From Schistocerca nitens (lineage: Eukaryota > Arthropoda > Insecta > Orthoptera > Acrididae), in NCBI RefSeq assembly GCF_023898315.1, contig NC_064622.1, positions 174,550,178-174,614,177 of the forward strand: a stretch of 64,000 nt of DNA, read 5' to 3'. A model generated the notes under the pieces. That model was not told the origin of the DNA. It saw only the letters and a list, made by a program, of their open reading frames with translations, and made no database searches. Shown here piece after piece: positions 40,661-50,489 of this stretch. The translations under genes were made by a program, and so were the position numbers. Within the stretch, counting starts at the first letter, position 1; each line of letters begins with the position of its first letter.

Positions 40661-42312
40661 TGTAAGTAGCGTGAGTAAAAGGTCGCTATGTATAAGAAGC
40701 TCAAGCGCACTTTGAATGTATCCTGATGCCTAAAAGAGCCACGCGCACTTCGAATAAGAAAATGCTATCTGACATTGAAATCAACGTAAAAGATTGGTTT
40801 GCCACCAGTTCTAGCCACACGACAAATAATTAGGTTACAATGAGTCGGAAAATTACTTAATTTATTCATAAGAAAATACACAGAAGAACATTCATTGTAA
40901 AGTCACTGATAAAGAATGGGATGTAATTATTAATATGATCCAGGCATTGTTCACATGAAGGCGTGAACACTATGCATAAGTGCAGCTAGCCGCGCGGGAC
41001 TAGCCGAGCGGTCTCCGGCGCTGTAGTCATGGACTGCGGCTTGTCCCGGCGGAGGTTCGAGTCCTACCTCGGTCATGGGTGTGTGTGTTTGTCCTTATGA
41101 TAATTTAGGTTAAGTAGTGTGTAAGCTTAGGGACTGATGACCTTAGCAGTTAAGTCCCATAATATTTCACACATATTTGAACATTTTTAAGTGCAGCTTG
41201 CAACAACATTCGTGAAAACAAGATCTATTCCAAAGCATTTGTTTTAAATAGAAAGGGACACTAATTATTGGACCTGTGCGCATGAAAACGCTATGGATGG
41301 GTTAACAAGGAAAACTACAAGGTAAATGGCGTAGGTAACGGAGACGTACACTGGATAAGATTGGAGGCAAAATTATTTGTTCCTTAAAACATTGATGTAA
41401 TGCATCTATAGAACTGCTGTTGCCTGGTAACTAAGTACAATTGCTTGTGAAACGCTATACGTTTCACTGCAGACTCGTGTGCCCACATGGTTTGCGGAGA
41501 GACAACTACTACGTACCGTGGCCAAATGTAAGTAACATCACACCACGCAGTCGCGAACAATTAACATTTTACAGAGGACGCATTTCAATAGACAAATGAT
41601 AATGGCAGAGGGCCAACAAACTCCAATATTAACCCATGTGGATGGTTTCCACCGGACATAAAGTAATGAGACAAAGATAATTCACAAAGAAGCAAAAATT
41701 ACCAAGATTCGGAAAAGATTAGAATGCGCACACACGCAGTTGCAGGCATACAAACACACTGAACCGAGGGCGCTTTAACAATTACAACACCATTGTGCTA
41801 CGTTCTTCTTACGGATAAAAGTCAAGTCTGCAATAGGAATCAAACTGAAAGTCTGCAAAAGCCTTGCATTCCTTGCTGCGACCCAGCAAATCAATCTTTA
41901 TAAGATGAAACGTGAGAGCAAAAGATAAAAGTTCTCCTCTTGCTATGAGACAACTCACCCTTCTTCGAAGAGACTTCGGCTGCTGACCCTCAGCGAGCTC
42001 GAAGCAGGCTGACCCTCCCACACACTCCAACGTCTCCCACCCGACCCTATGGCCAGGAAAACCCAGAGATGAGGTTCTGCCACCAACCTAACACCGGTAA
42101 CTTTCACAGAAGAGGAGCAAACCTCTTTGCCTACATAAAAACTACAAGGGTTGGCCATTCTGTACGACTACCGCTGATTCTCTGCTGCAGACTAAACCAC
42201 TGTATAGTAAAATGAAACACACCCACATTCATTCACTCACTCATGCCACAGACTTCTGCGTCATTGGAAAGCAAATAAAATGATAATGAAAGGGGACTAC
42301 CGGACCCTTTCA
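40661..42312 (+). mobile_element. Solo LTR in the Tc1-like transposase, carrying a SINE B
   Basis: Starts TGTAAGTAGCGTGAG and ends GGACCCTTTCA with the exact 4-bp duplicate AGGT at 40657-40660 and 42313-42316. Removing it restores the transposase frame to the base. Length 1652 bp including the SINE, about 1.44 kb alone: a long LTR. AATAAA near 42275 is a candidate poly(A) signal on the plus strand. Minus-strand frames at 41809-42158 show no domain. Confidence 0.85.
40988..41187 (+). mobile_element. SINE B in the solo LTR
   Basis: Head AGCCGCGCGGGACTAGCC, B box GGAGGTTCGAGTCC, tail CATAATATTTCACACATATT. Exact 11-bp duplicate TAAGTGCAGCT at 40977-40987 and 41188-41198. It is the innermost layer: SINE in LTR in Tc1 in minisatellite. 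Confidence 0.92.
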
Positions 42313-43384
42313 AGGTGATTGGGAGTCACTTGTATCATACGTCTGTACGCGAAATTTACACACTCATAAACATCCCTAGGTCCAATGTTTCCGATGTGAT
42401 AGTGAAGTGGAAACATGAAGGGACACGTTCAGCAAAAAAGCGTAGAGGCCGACCTCGTCTATTGACTGACAGAGACCGCCGACAGTTGAAGAGGGTCGTA
42501 TTGTGTAAAAGGCAGACATTTCCCCATACAATCACACAGGAATTCCGAACTGCATCAAGATCCACTCCAAGTGCTATGACAGTTAGGCAGGAGGTGAGAA
42601 AACTTGGATTTCATAGTCGAGCGGCTGTTCATAACGCACACATCACGCCGGTAAATGCCAAACGACGCCTCGCTTGGTGTAAGGAGCGTAAACATTGGAC
42701 GATTGAACAGTGGGAAAACGTTGTGGGGAGTGACGAATCGCAGTACACAATGTGGTGATCCGACGGCAGGGTGTGGGTATGGCGAATGCCCGGTGAACGT
42801 CATCTGCCAGCGTGTGTAGTGCCAACAGTGAAATTCGGAAGCGACAGGGTTTTGGTGTGATCGTGTTTTTCATGGAGGGGGCTTGCACCGCTTGTTGTTT
42901 TGCGTGGCACCATCACAGCACAGGCCTACATTGATGTTATAAGCACCTTCTTGTTTCACACTGTTGAACAATTCGGGAATGGCGATTGCATCTTTCAGCA
43001 CGATCGAGTACTTGTTCATACTGCACGGCCTGTGGCGGAGTGATTACAAGGCAATAACATCCCTGTAAAGGACTGTGCTGCACAGAGTCCTGACCTGAAT
43101 CCTATAGAACATCTTTGGGATGTTTTGCAACGCTACTTCGTGCCAGGCCCCACCGACCGACATCGATACCTCTCCTCAGTGCAGCATCCCGTGAAGAATG
43201 GGCTGCCATTCCCCAAGTAACCTTTCAGCACCTGATTGAACGTATGCCTGCGAGTGTGGAAGCTGTCATCAAGGCTAAGAGTGGGCCAACACCATATTGA
43301 ATTCCAGGATTACCGATGGAGGGCGCCACGAACTTTTAAGTCATTTTCAGCCAGGTGTACGGATACTTTTGATCACATAGTTTA

Positions 43385-43830
43385 TCTGCTTCCCCCCTCT
43401 TCTGCCCTTCTGGTCCTCCCTCCTCTGTCTGCCTGCTCCTTCCACCTCGCGCTGTTCATATTAAACTCCCTCCTCTTCGTCCATCTCCTCCTCTTTCTTT
43501 TCTCTGCCTTTCTCTTCTACTTCTCTCTCTCTTGCGATCTCCTCCTCTTCCCTTTTCTGTATACTTCCTGCTCCCCTATCTCTGCCTATCCCCTCCTCCA
43601 TCTTTGATTCCCCATCTCTTCTTCTCCTTTGTCTCCGCCCATATTTTCCTCTTTCCTTTCTCTTTTCGTCTCCTCCTCTCCAGTCTTTCTGTCCATTTCC
43701 TCGTCTTCCCTTTCTCTATCCATCTCCCCCCCCTCCCAATTTCCTGTCCATCTCCTCCTCCCCATATCTGTGTCCATCTCCTTTTTCCCCTTTTCTCGCG
43801 AATTTCATTTTCACCCTCCGTAATGTTTAT
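43385..43830. repeat. Pyrimidine-rich minisatellite, right part
   Basis: Units such as TCTGTCCATTTCCTCGTC, TCTATCCATCTCCCCCC and GTGTCCATCTCC repeat imperfectly. The long frames here on both strands (43236-43876) are due to composition. Confidence 0.8.
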
Positions 43831-44570
43831 TATGTCCTATCTCCTAAACCAGGTGTCGTATGATAATATAATTTAATTGATACATTTAGTGGTATATGTG
43901 AATACTGTCTGTAAAATGTGTCGCCAATACAGATGCTAGTAAAGCAGTAATAAATGGAAACGTCATACCTGATGCAGCTGGTTTACGGCATGAACAGCGA
44001 ATATGTAGTAAGCGATAAACTTTTGTTCTTTCGTCGTTTTTGGGGCTGTCAGTGAGGAAAAGTTTCTTAAACATTTGAAGTTGTGTATAAGGTTTCTCGC
44101 AAGTTAGTAAGTGCACTCAGTCGCAAAATACTGGATAGATAAAGTACAGGTATTCGCTCGTCGTGGGATTCAATGCTTTTTCAGCCTCACCCCACGCTTT
44201 TGAGAGGTAGGTTGCTTTAGCCCCCACAGCCATGATTTCCAGACAATTTAAGTTACGTTAAAGGCCGTCGAGTGGTTTAGGAGGACATGTGAAACATACA
44301 TACATATTTAGATGCACTTTTATAATGGATATTTGCGATGTCGTAAAACTACAAAAGTTTTTTGTTTTAATTTTATCCATATTTTGCAATTACAAACGTA
44401 GATCTCTTCAGTTCACAGAAAGTGTTCTGGCGTAACTACAAACGCCAGAATGAAGATGCGGAACGCAAGGGCAAAGAAGGCGGTGAGGAAGCGGTGGCCA
44501 ATGGTGCGCGGAATCGGACAGCGCCGCGCCAAGAGCAAAACCTGGAGGGGAATATATGAGACGCTCCTGC
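43831..44570. other. Unassigned interval
   Basis: No recognisable gene. The stretch 44440-44570 becomes GC-richer and continues after the LINE at 46138. Confidence 0.4.
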
Positions 44571-44581
44571 TAGCGTCGGCC

Positions 44582-46126
44582 CCCCTCCCCCCCTCCAGTA
44601 CACCTTTTGCAATATTCTGATGACACCGCATTCCTCGTCCTCGCTCCTACCCTCCATGGGTCCCAAAGCCTTCTCCAGAATCACCTTGACCTTTTTGCTG
44701 CATGGTGTAACCAGTGGCTCCTGAAAATCAATCCTTCCAAGACCCAGACAGTCACCGTAGGTCGTACCACTCGCTCCTTCCGGCTCCTGGATTTCTCCCT
44801 TACTGTCTGCGCCCGTCCTGTCCGCCTCACCCCCGCCCTCACCTACCTTGGCCTCACCATTGACCGTCACCTCACCTGGATCCCTCATCTCTGCTCCATC
44901 CAATCCAAAGCCCACAACCGCCTCCGACTCCTCAAACACCTCTCTGGCCAGACATGGGGGTTGCACCCCTCTACCATCCTCCACACCTACAAATCCTTAA
45001 TCCGTCCCATCCTCTGTTATGCCAGTTCTGCCTGGATATCTGCCCCCCCCCCCCCAACCGCCAAATTCTATAAGTCCCTCCAGATCCTTGAGCATCATGC
45101 ACTCCGCCTCGCCTTCCGTATACGCCTCCCGTCCCCCACGCGGATCTTCTATGATCTCATTCCTTTCCCCCATCTGCTCCTATTCCTCGAACATATCCGC
45201 ATCCTCTACACCTCCTGCCTCCTTGAACCCCCTAACCCCCTGGTTGCTCCTCTCTTCTCCCATCCCCGCCCCCTGCCACGTCTTCACTGTTGTGTCCCCC
45301 CTACCCTCCATCTCTACACCCTACATCTCCTTTCCCTAGGTGGCTTCCATCAACCCCTCCTCCCGGATGATGCCCTCTCTCCTTCCATTTATCCCTCCTA
45401 TCAACTCTGATCCTCACTCCCCCTCCTTTCCTCTGTCATTTTCCCGGGCTCCCTCTCCCCCCCCTTCCATCCTCTTTCTTCCCCACCTCCCCTCTCTTTG
45501 CCCCCTTCTCTCCCCCGAGTCCTTTTACATTTCCCTCCTCTGCCTCCTCTCATTCCCTCTTGCGTCTGCCCTTCTCCTCCTTTATTAGTCCTCTCCCTCC
45601 TTGGTCCCCCCCCCTTTTTCGTTTTTCTTCTTCCTCCCTCCTTGTTCTTCCCCCTCCTCCAAGTCGCCCCCCCCCCCCAATCTGCCTTTGGCTCGGGAGT
45701 GTCATCTTTGTGCCGCCGCTTTCGTGCAGTGTTCTACAGTGCGTGTTTTACAGTGAGTGTTCCGTGTTGTGCTTTTTGGGAAGTGTTGCGAACGGCCATC
45801 ATACTGTCGCTGGGTGTGCCTTTTATCTCTTGCGAACAGAAACCAGACTGTCGCCGTGTTTTTTTTAATTGTGTGTGTACTATGTCACTTGTCTGATTCC
45901 TGTGTCTTTTATTAACGTTGCCAGCCCCTTTTTGCTTTCTGTTTTAACTTTCCGCATTTTTCCGCCATTTTACACTTCACGTCACCGTTTTATCGCCTGT
46001 TTTTCTTGTTTCCTTTCTTCTTCCGTTCTTTAAAATAAAAGTCTGTAGGCTGTAGAGCAGCGTACTAAGCTGCTGCCAGCCAGCCCCCTTCGGAGGGAAT
46101 TGATAATCAATAAAGGAAAAAGAAAA
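44582..46126 (+). mobile_element. Pyrimidine-rich Jockey-like LINE, 5' truncated
   Basis: Exact 11-bp duplicate TAGCGTCGGCC at 44571-44581 and 46127-46137. It holds the RT from motif C onward, a long C/T-rich 3' part and the end AATAAAGGAAAAAGAAAA. The coding strand is strikingly rich in C. A short piece of the same family lies at 46697-46796. Confidence 0.9.
44600..45410 (+). pseudogene. Jockey-like LINE reverse transcriptase, part from motif C
   Basis: Open from FCNILMTPHSSS-type edge sequence into QYSDDTAFLVLAPTLHGSQS. This is motif C with SDD for the usual ADD. Then come FAAWCNQWLLKINPSKTQTV, YLGLTIDRHLTWIPHLCSIQ, LRLLKHLSGQTWGLHPSTIL and YKSLIRPILCYASSAWISAP, followed by a proline run from a C tract. 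The downstream part is open to 45410. Fingers and palm motifs A and B are lost through truncation. Confidence 0.82.
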
Positions 46127-46137
46127 TAGCGTCGGCC

Positions 46138-46440
46138 GCTCAGATCGGCACCGGATTGCGGACATTAGTTATCAGTGACGTGTATCAACTAGTCTGAACA
46201 GTTCGCATATCAAGGACTCTAAACTATATTACAAGTCGCCCTTCGTTTGCGACTACTACTTTCAAATCTCCAATGTTAAGTATTGTCAAATTGCTTTCTA
46301 GAAATAAAACTACTAATGTTATTTGTTTGAAACTGTTGTATAGAATTCCGAGAACGCAACATCCTTTGGGCACCCTATAAGCAACGAGCGGGCAAAAACC
46401 CACAGGAAGTATGGATAAAAACGAATTCAGGCACAAATTT
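46138..46440. other. Unassigned interval
   Basis: Continues the sequence left of the LINE. No gene. Confidence 0.4.
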
Positions 46441-46449
46441 TTAGTGTTT

Positions 46450-46502
46450 TATTGAATTAAATGATGGATTTACGACCCTGTCGATCCATCATCAGGTCCA
46501 AA
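46450..46502 (-). repeat. Penelope-repeat-like hairpin motif
   Basis: The minus strand reads CCTGATGATGGATCGACAGG, then GTCGTAAATCCATCATT. GATGGAT pairs with ATCCATC around a CGAC/GTCG hairpin. The CTGATGATGG start equals that of the hammerhead-like motif at 22931, but GAAA is replaced by TAAA and no palindromic ACCGGT follows. Possibly a relative or relic. Confidence 0.3.
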
Positions 46503-46620
46503 TCGTCTTAATACATAGTTTACTTCTTGCTTTGAATGAGGAGAACTGTATGTTCCTGTTATGAGAACACTAGATCTTAGGTTTTTTATTTCGTGAACTA
46601 ACTGCGGCAATTACAATGAG

Positions 46621-46850
46621 AATCAGTGAACAATCAGGAAGAACATTTTCAACCTTATATTGCCAGCAGACATTGGTTTCTCTTTTCTGTCACAGCATAT
46701 CTCTGCTCCATCCAATCCAATGCCCACAACCGCCTCCGACTCCTCAAACTCCTCTCTGGCTGGACATGGGGGTTGCACCCCTCTACCATCCTCCAACATC
46801 TGCTGGCAATAATAGGTTAAAAATGGTCTTCTTTGATTGTTCGGTAAGTT
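46621..46850. repeat. Foldback with ~57-bp arms around LINE-derived DNA
   Basis: 46621-46676 and the reverse complement of 46793-46850 align over their whole length with a few mismatches, including the perfect 13-mer TATTGCCAGCAGA. The loop (46677-46792) is mostly a piece of the pyrimidine-rich LINE, matching 44888-44985 closely. Confidence 0.75.
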
Positions 46851-46852
46851 TT

Positions 46853-48420
46853 TCAGTGTTATTTTTCCGGTGTTTTCATTTTTTTCCGCAGTTTGGTCAC
46901 GAAATAGGAAACTTAACATCTGACCTTCTTATAACAGAAACATACACTTCACCTCACTCACAGGCAGAAGTAATTCAGCGTTTAAAGGATTTCCACAAGG
47001 AGAACAACCCGCAAGGTCCGAAATGCTACTTGTAATAAAAAAAAAAAAAATTAAAAAGGAAAAAAAACAGGAAAAAATTGTGACTGAAGGCATTCTTATC
47101 AATACTTCCTGTGTTATAAAAGCTTCTCATCCGAAGAGGATTGCATTTTAGCAGCCTGAACTATGGCTAAGATCGACCTATTTGTAGAAATCGTAGACCG
47201 AAAAAACAAAATTTTAATAAGTGACCAAAATTATACCGTGTATGTAGATACTTTGAACACAGTAAGATGTGATGCATAAGTCATCTGCGGTCAATGAATG
47301 CCCTACCAGAGATGTAATATTAGTAACAAATTTGTGTAAAAATTTTATTAGCAAAAATGCTTCACACGAATTATTTTAATTTTTCGTGAACATTATGCTT
47401 TCCTTTTTTTATTTTATATGATCAGCAATAGGTTACGTGTTTTAGTTCATAGCAAGACTTGCAGTTTCCTTGATAAAATCGTGCCACGTCATTCAACTGG
47501 TCTCGCGTACTGTGGAAAAAACCACCTAATATTGTGTAGTTACATTTTCATTTTCTACTTCTGGCCACACAAATTTTCCGTTCTCCCCTTCCAGAAACCG
47601 AACAACGAATTCAGAATCGTTTCGCTCCTTAGTCTCTCCAACAAAGACTTTGTCAGTCTTGTGTGCTATCGGCACTTATACAATTACAAAGCAATTAAAT
47701 TTAATAATTTGACGACCCTCAGTAACGCTGCTCTGCAGTTTAATTCAAGCTAGCCTTGTGTGCTTCTGTAACCCTGACAGCTTCACCAAAGACACCTATA
47801 ATATACACTGTAGTTATAAATAAACACGTTATTAAAATGAAGTAGTACACTGTGCTGTTTTAAAGGGTTAAGGTGAGCGCTGCGGGAATATTGACTAGCA
47901 GGCAGATAACCCACAGTAAGACCCAAGATGAGTACAGGGTAACTTCCTAAATGCTTAAAAATGTTCCGTATTTTTAAATTTCGATTTTAGTGATAATTAA
48001 TGCTAACTAGTGTTCTTACCTGAAATAAGTCTCTTAATACGCTGAGGTGAAGTTGTTATCAAAAGATCTTGTCGCACTAATTCTGGTACCTAAGCACTGA
48101 AGCAGAATGGACAGCTGTAAATATTAGAACGATTGCTACCGTCGTACCATCGGAGGACTTCATCGAGCTACTCGTATGTAGCACAAATAGTTAATAACTT
48201 ACGTGCAATACTGAATAAGGCACAGAGAGCAAACATTTTTATTATCTACAAGTCAAAGTACCCATCACAGTAGAAGTAAGCCCATCTGACGGCAGTGGTC
48301 CCTACCTAATGCATATTGCCTTGACACTTTTTCCTTGGAAAACGCGGAGAAGTTCAGCCTAGTGAGGTACGACAGTGTTACGACAGTGACCCTTATTTGG
48401 GAGAAACAGGGCTCTAAAAG
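46853..48420. other. Unassigned AT-rich interval
   Basis: No recognisable gene. A poly(A) stretch lies at 47036-47050. The frame at 47418-47753 has no domain I can name. Confidence 0.4.
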
Positions 48421-48505
48421 TCGGCCCTCCATCCTGAATTCAATTTCCTATGGTCTCCCTAAATCACTTCGGGAGGACCCTGGAAACATTCTTTCACGAA
48501 TACTA
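48421..48505 (+). mobile_element. Very decayed SINE E body fragment
   Basis: CGGCCCTCCATCCTGAATTC and GTCTCCCTAAATCACTTCGG resemble the family body (CGGCCATCCTGATTTAG, TTCCCTAAATCGCTCCAGG), with many changes. Head and tail are missing. Confidence 0.4.
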
Positions 48506-48719
48506 GGGTCGATTTCGTGTTTCTCAAAATGATATCTTTAATACTTACTTTTTCTTGCATTAAGTGTCGCTGCCGCGTCACGTAGCTCACTTAAACTTGG
48601 ACCATACAAAGAAAGAACTGCTACAGTATAGTACAGAATGTAATTCAAAGAAATAACGGAGAGAAGAAGAAAATTACACTTTTATTCAAGTAACCACGCT
48701 GAAGTCACCTTGATTTATG
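48506..48719. other. Unassigned interval
   Basis: No recognisable feature. Confidence 0.35.
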
Positions 48720-49265
48720 ACATTACAAAAGACGGGACATGGTTCTTCATAGGGTATGAGGTCATCACGGACGGTAACGCATGCTCTGAAAACTGGTCCC
48801 GTGCCATCCACAAGGTTGTTAAGGAATTATTGTGCTAGGACGTTCCACACTTCACCATCGGTTGACAGCAGGAGGTTTGTCGTTGGTGCATGCAGATATG
48901 CTGCAATACGTCTCGCAAATCCATTTCACACGTGTTCGATAAGATTTAAGATGAAGTAATGAAGAGGCCAATCCATTCGCGGAGTATTCTCTCGTTCCGA
49001 AAGCTCCTCCAAATGCACTGTTCGATGCGGTCGTGAATTGCCATTCATAAAAATGAAGTCAGGGCCGAATGCACTACTGAAAAGACGCTCATGCGGAAGT
49101 AGTACGTTGACTGGTGAGAGTACCTTCAAACATTTCCCTATGCAACATTATACCTCTCAGAACCATACCACCTAGACCACCAAAATGATCGTGTTTGACA
49201 GGTCTGAACGTACTCTCATACGACGACAGGTGGGATCACGTAATGCACAAAGGCGGTTGGCGAAC
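48720..49265 (-). pseudogene. Tc1-like transposase, C-terminal half, decayed
   Basis: On the minus strand the pieces run in transposase order: from the block after the first catalytic Asp (VKHDHFGGLGGMVLR), through SSAFGPDFIFMNGNSRPHRT, where N stands for the second catalytic Asp, to ERENTPRMDWPLHYFILNLI. In the last, the SPDLNPIEH box is eroded. Further C-terminal sequence reaches about 48730. There are several frameshifts. The N-terminal side ends at the tRNA-bearing repeat at 49275. Confidence 0.68.
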
Positions 49266-49347
49266 ATGGTGGCGTTTCCAGAATGATATTTTCACTGTGC
49301 AGCGGAGTGTGCGCTGATATGAAACTACCTGGTAGTTTAAAACTGTG

Positions 49348-49421
49348 TGCTGGACCGAGACTCGATCTCGGGATCTTTGCCTTTCGCGGGCAAGTGCTCT
49401 ACAAACTGAGCTACCCAAGCA
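49348..49421 (-). tRNA. tRNA-like sequence (CGA anticodon position), repeat-borne
   Basis: Minus strand: TGCTTGGGTAGCTCAGTTTG, AGAGCACTTGCCCGCGAAAG, then a GCAA-type 3' half and GAGATCGAGTCTCGG T arm. The anticodon loop CGCGAAA gives CGA (serine box), but the variable arm is short while true tRNA-Ser has a long one. Acceptor pairing is weak. Treated as a tRNA-derived pol III head. Confidence 0.5.
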
Positions 49422-49848
49422 TGACTCATGCCCCGTCCTCCCAGCTTTACTTCTGCCAGTACCACGTCTCCTACCTTCCAAGCTTTGCAGAAGCTCTCCT
49501 GCGAACCATGCAGAACTAGCACTCCTGAAAGAAAGGATATTGCGGAGACATGGCTTAGCCACAGCCTGGGGGATGTTTCCAGAATGAGATTTTCACTCTG
49601 CAGCGGAGTGTGAGCTGTTATATAAAACTAATCTACCAGGAAGTTTCATATCAGCGCACACTCCGCTGCAGAGTGAAAATCTCATTCTGGAAACATCCCC
49701 TACGCTGTGGCTAAGCCACGTCTCCGCAATATCTTTCTTTTCAGGAGTGCTAGTTCTGTATGTTTCGCAGGAGAGCTTCTGTAAAGCTTGGAAGGTAGGA
49801 GTCGAGGTACTGGCAGAAGTAAAGCTGTGAGGACGGGGCGTGAGTCGT

Positions 49849-49922
49849 GCTTGGGTGGTCAGATGGTAGAGCACTTGCCCGCGAAAGGCAAAGATCCCGC
49901 GTTCGAGTCTCGGTCCGGCACA
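49849..49922 (+). tRNA. tRNA-like sequence, second copy in the palindrome
   Basis: GTGCTTGGGTGGTCAGATGG, AGAGCACTTGCCCGCGAAAG and T arm GCGTTCGAGTCTCGG. The D arm differs from the partner copy (GGTCAG for AGCTCAG), showing independent decay. Confidence 0.5.
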
Positions 49923-50049
49923 CAGTTTTAATCTGCCAGGAAGTTTCATGGTCAGAGTGTTACTCTGTCGGGAAGTATACTGTTTCACCGACGTAGTCAC
50001 CTCCAAATCCTTGAACACGCTACACTCACCAGTCAGCGCTATTGCCACA

Positions 50050-50480
50050 CTGTGCTCCTTCGCCATGTGTATCTTTTCAAGGGTACATTCGGCGCTGATT
50101 TTTTTTTTTTTCCGAAGACAATATGCAATCTCATCGAACTACTCAGTTGGAGAAGCTCTTGGAGCGAGATGATATTCGGGGATGGACTGATGGATTGTCC
50201 TGCCCGTTCGCCCGACTTAAATCACATCGAGTACCTGTAGGATGCAATAAGAAAACGCACTGCAGAACGTTCACACGCACCACCGAACGTCCTCCAGCTG
50301 TCAGGCGTGTTGTTGGAGGAAAGGAACGTCCTATCTCAAGAACTCCTCGCCAATCCCCGTAACCAACATGGGAGAATACTGAAGAGCGTTCTCTGCCGTC
50401 CATGGTGATCACACACCGTACTAAGAACCATGTCCATCTTTTTAACCTCCAAGTTTGTAAGGTGGTTATAATTTCGCATC
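50050..50480 (+). pseudogene. Tc1-like transposase, C-terminal fragment
   Basis: The reading passes MDCPARSPDLNHIEYL (50189-50240), which is the third-catalytic-residue box with its glutamate. It continues after frame changes with VLLEERNVLSQELLANP and ILKSVLCRPW. A T run at 50099-50111 lies at the left edge. Upstream catalytic parts are missing. Confidence 0.68.
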
Positions 50481-50489
50481 TTACAAGCA

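Larger units (their letters stand above)
40617..43300 (+). pseudogene. Tc1-like transposase, interrupted by an LTR and dead
   Basis: ATG at 40617 opens MERSAALTHFEPGQ. The frame meets the LTR at 40661 and resumes exactly at 42317 (VIGSHLYHTSVREIYTLINI) once LTR and one duplicate are removed. The helix-turn-helix and the KKRRGRPRLLTDRDRRQLKR linker are followed by the first Asp (GSDESQYTMW). A TGA at 42756-42758 interrupts, the same stop as in copy 1. Further stops and frame changes follow. The SPDLNPIEHLWDVL box is seen near 43090-43130 and the C-terminal IERMPASVEAVIKAK near 43240-43280. Confidence 0.9.
40265..43382 (+). mobile_element. Tc1-like (DD34E) transposon copy 2, complete but split
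   Basis: Left end CACTGTGAGATCAAAAGTAT at 40265 and right end ATACTTTTGATCACATAG to 43382 are inverted repeats, with TA at 40263-40264 and 43383-43384. The element's own sequence is 40265-40315, 40532-40660 and 42313-43382. A SINE B entered the leader, and a solo LTR carrying another SINE B entered the start of the transposase. Without them it is about 1.25 kb. Confidence 0.93.
49275..49949. repeat. Two tRNA-bearing repeat units head to head (large palindrome)
   Basis: Unit 1 (minus) spans about 49275-49629 and unit 2 (plus) about 49641-49949. They are reverse complements around a 12-base centre at about 49630-49641. GTTTCCAGAATGAGATTTTC at 49575 pairs with GAAAATCTCATTCTGGAAAC ending at 49694. 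Unit 1 also has a second GTTTCCAGAATGATATTTTC at 49274, a ~301-bp direct repeat of the central arm. Each unit carries a tRNA-like sequence. Confidence 0.85.

Noticed and set aside
43236-43876. Leu/Ser-rich frames of 114-123 residues that look like membrane proteins
   Set aside because: Caused by the pyrimidine-rich minisatellite; hydrophobic residues follow from T and C content.
45340-45896. Three overlapping frames rich in Pro, Leu and Ser
   Set aside because: The C/T-rich 3' part of the LINE gives open frames in all three phases.
46658-46811. A microRNA precursor from the perfect 13-base inverted repeat
   Set aside because: The arms continue for ~57 bp and enclose LINE DNA, which fits a foldback repeat better; no evidence of a short-loop precursor.
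49348-49922. A pair of functional tRNA-Ser genes
   Set aside because: The long variable arm needed for tRNA-Ser is absent and both lie in a palindromic repeat.
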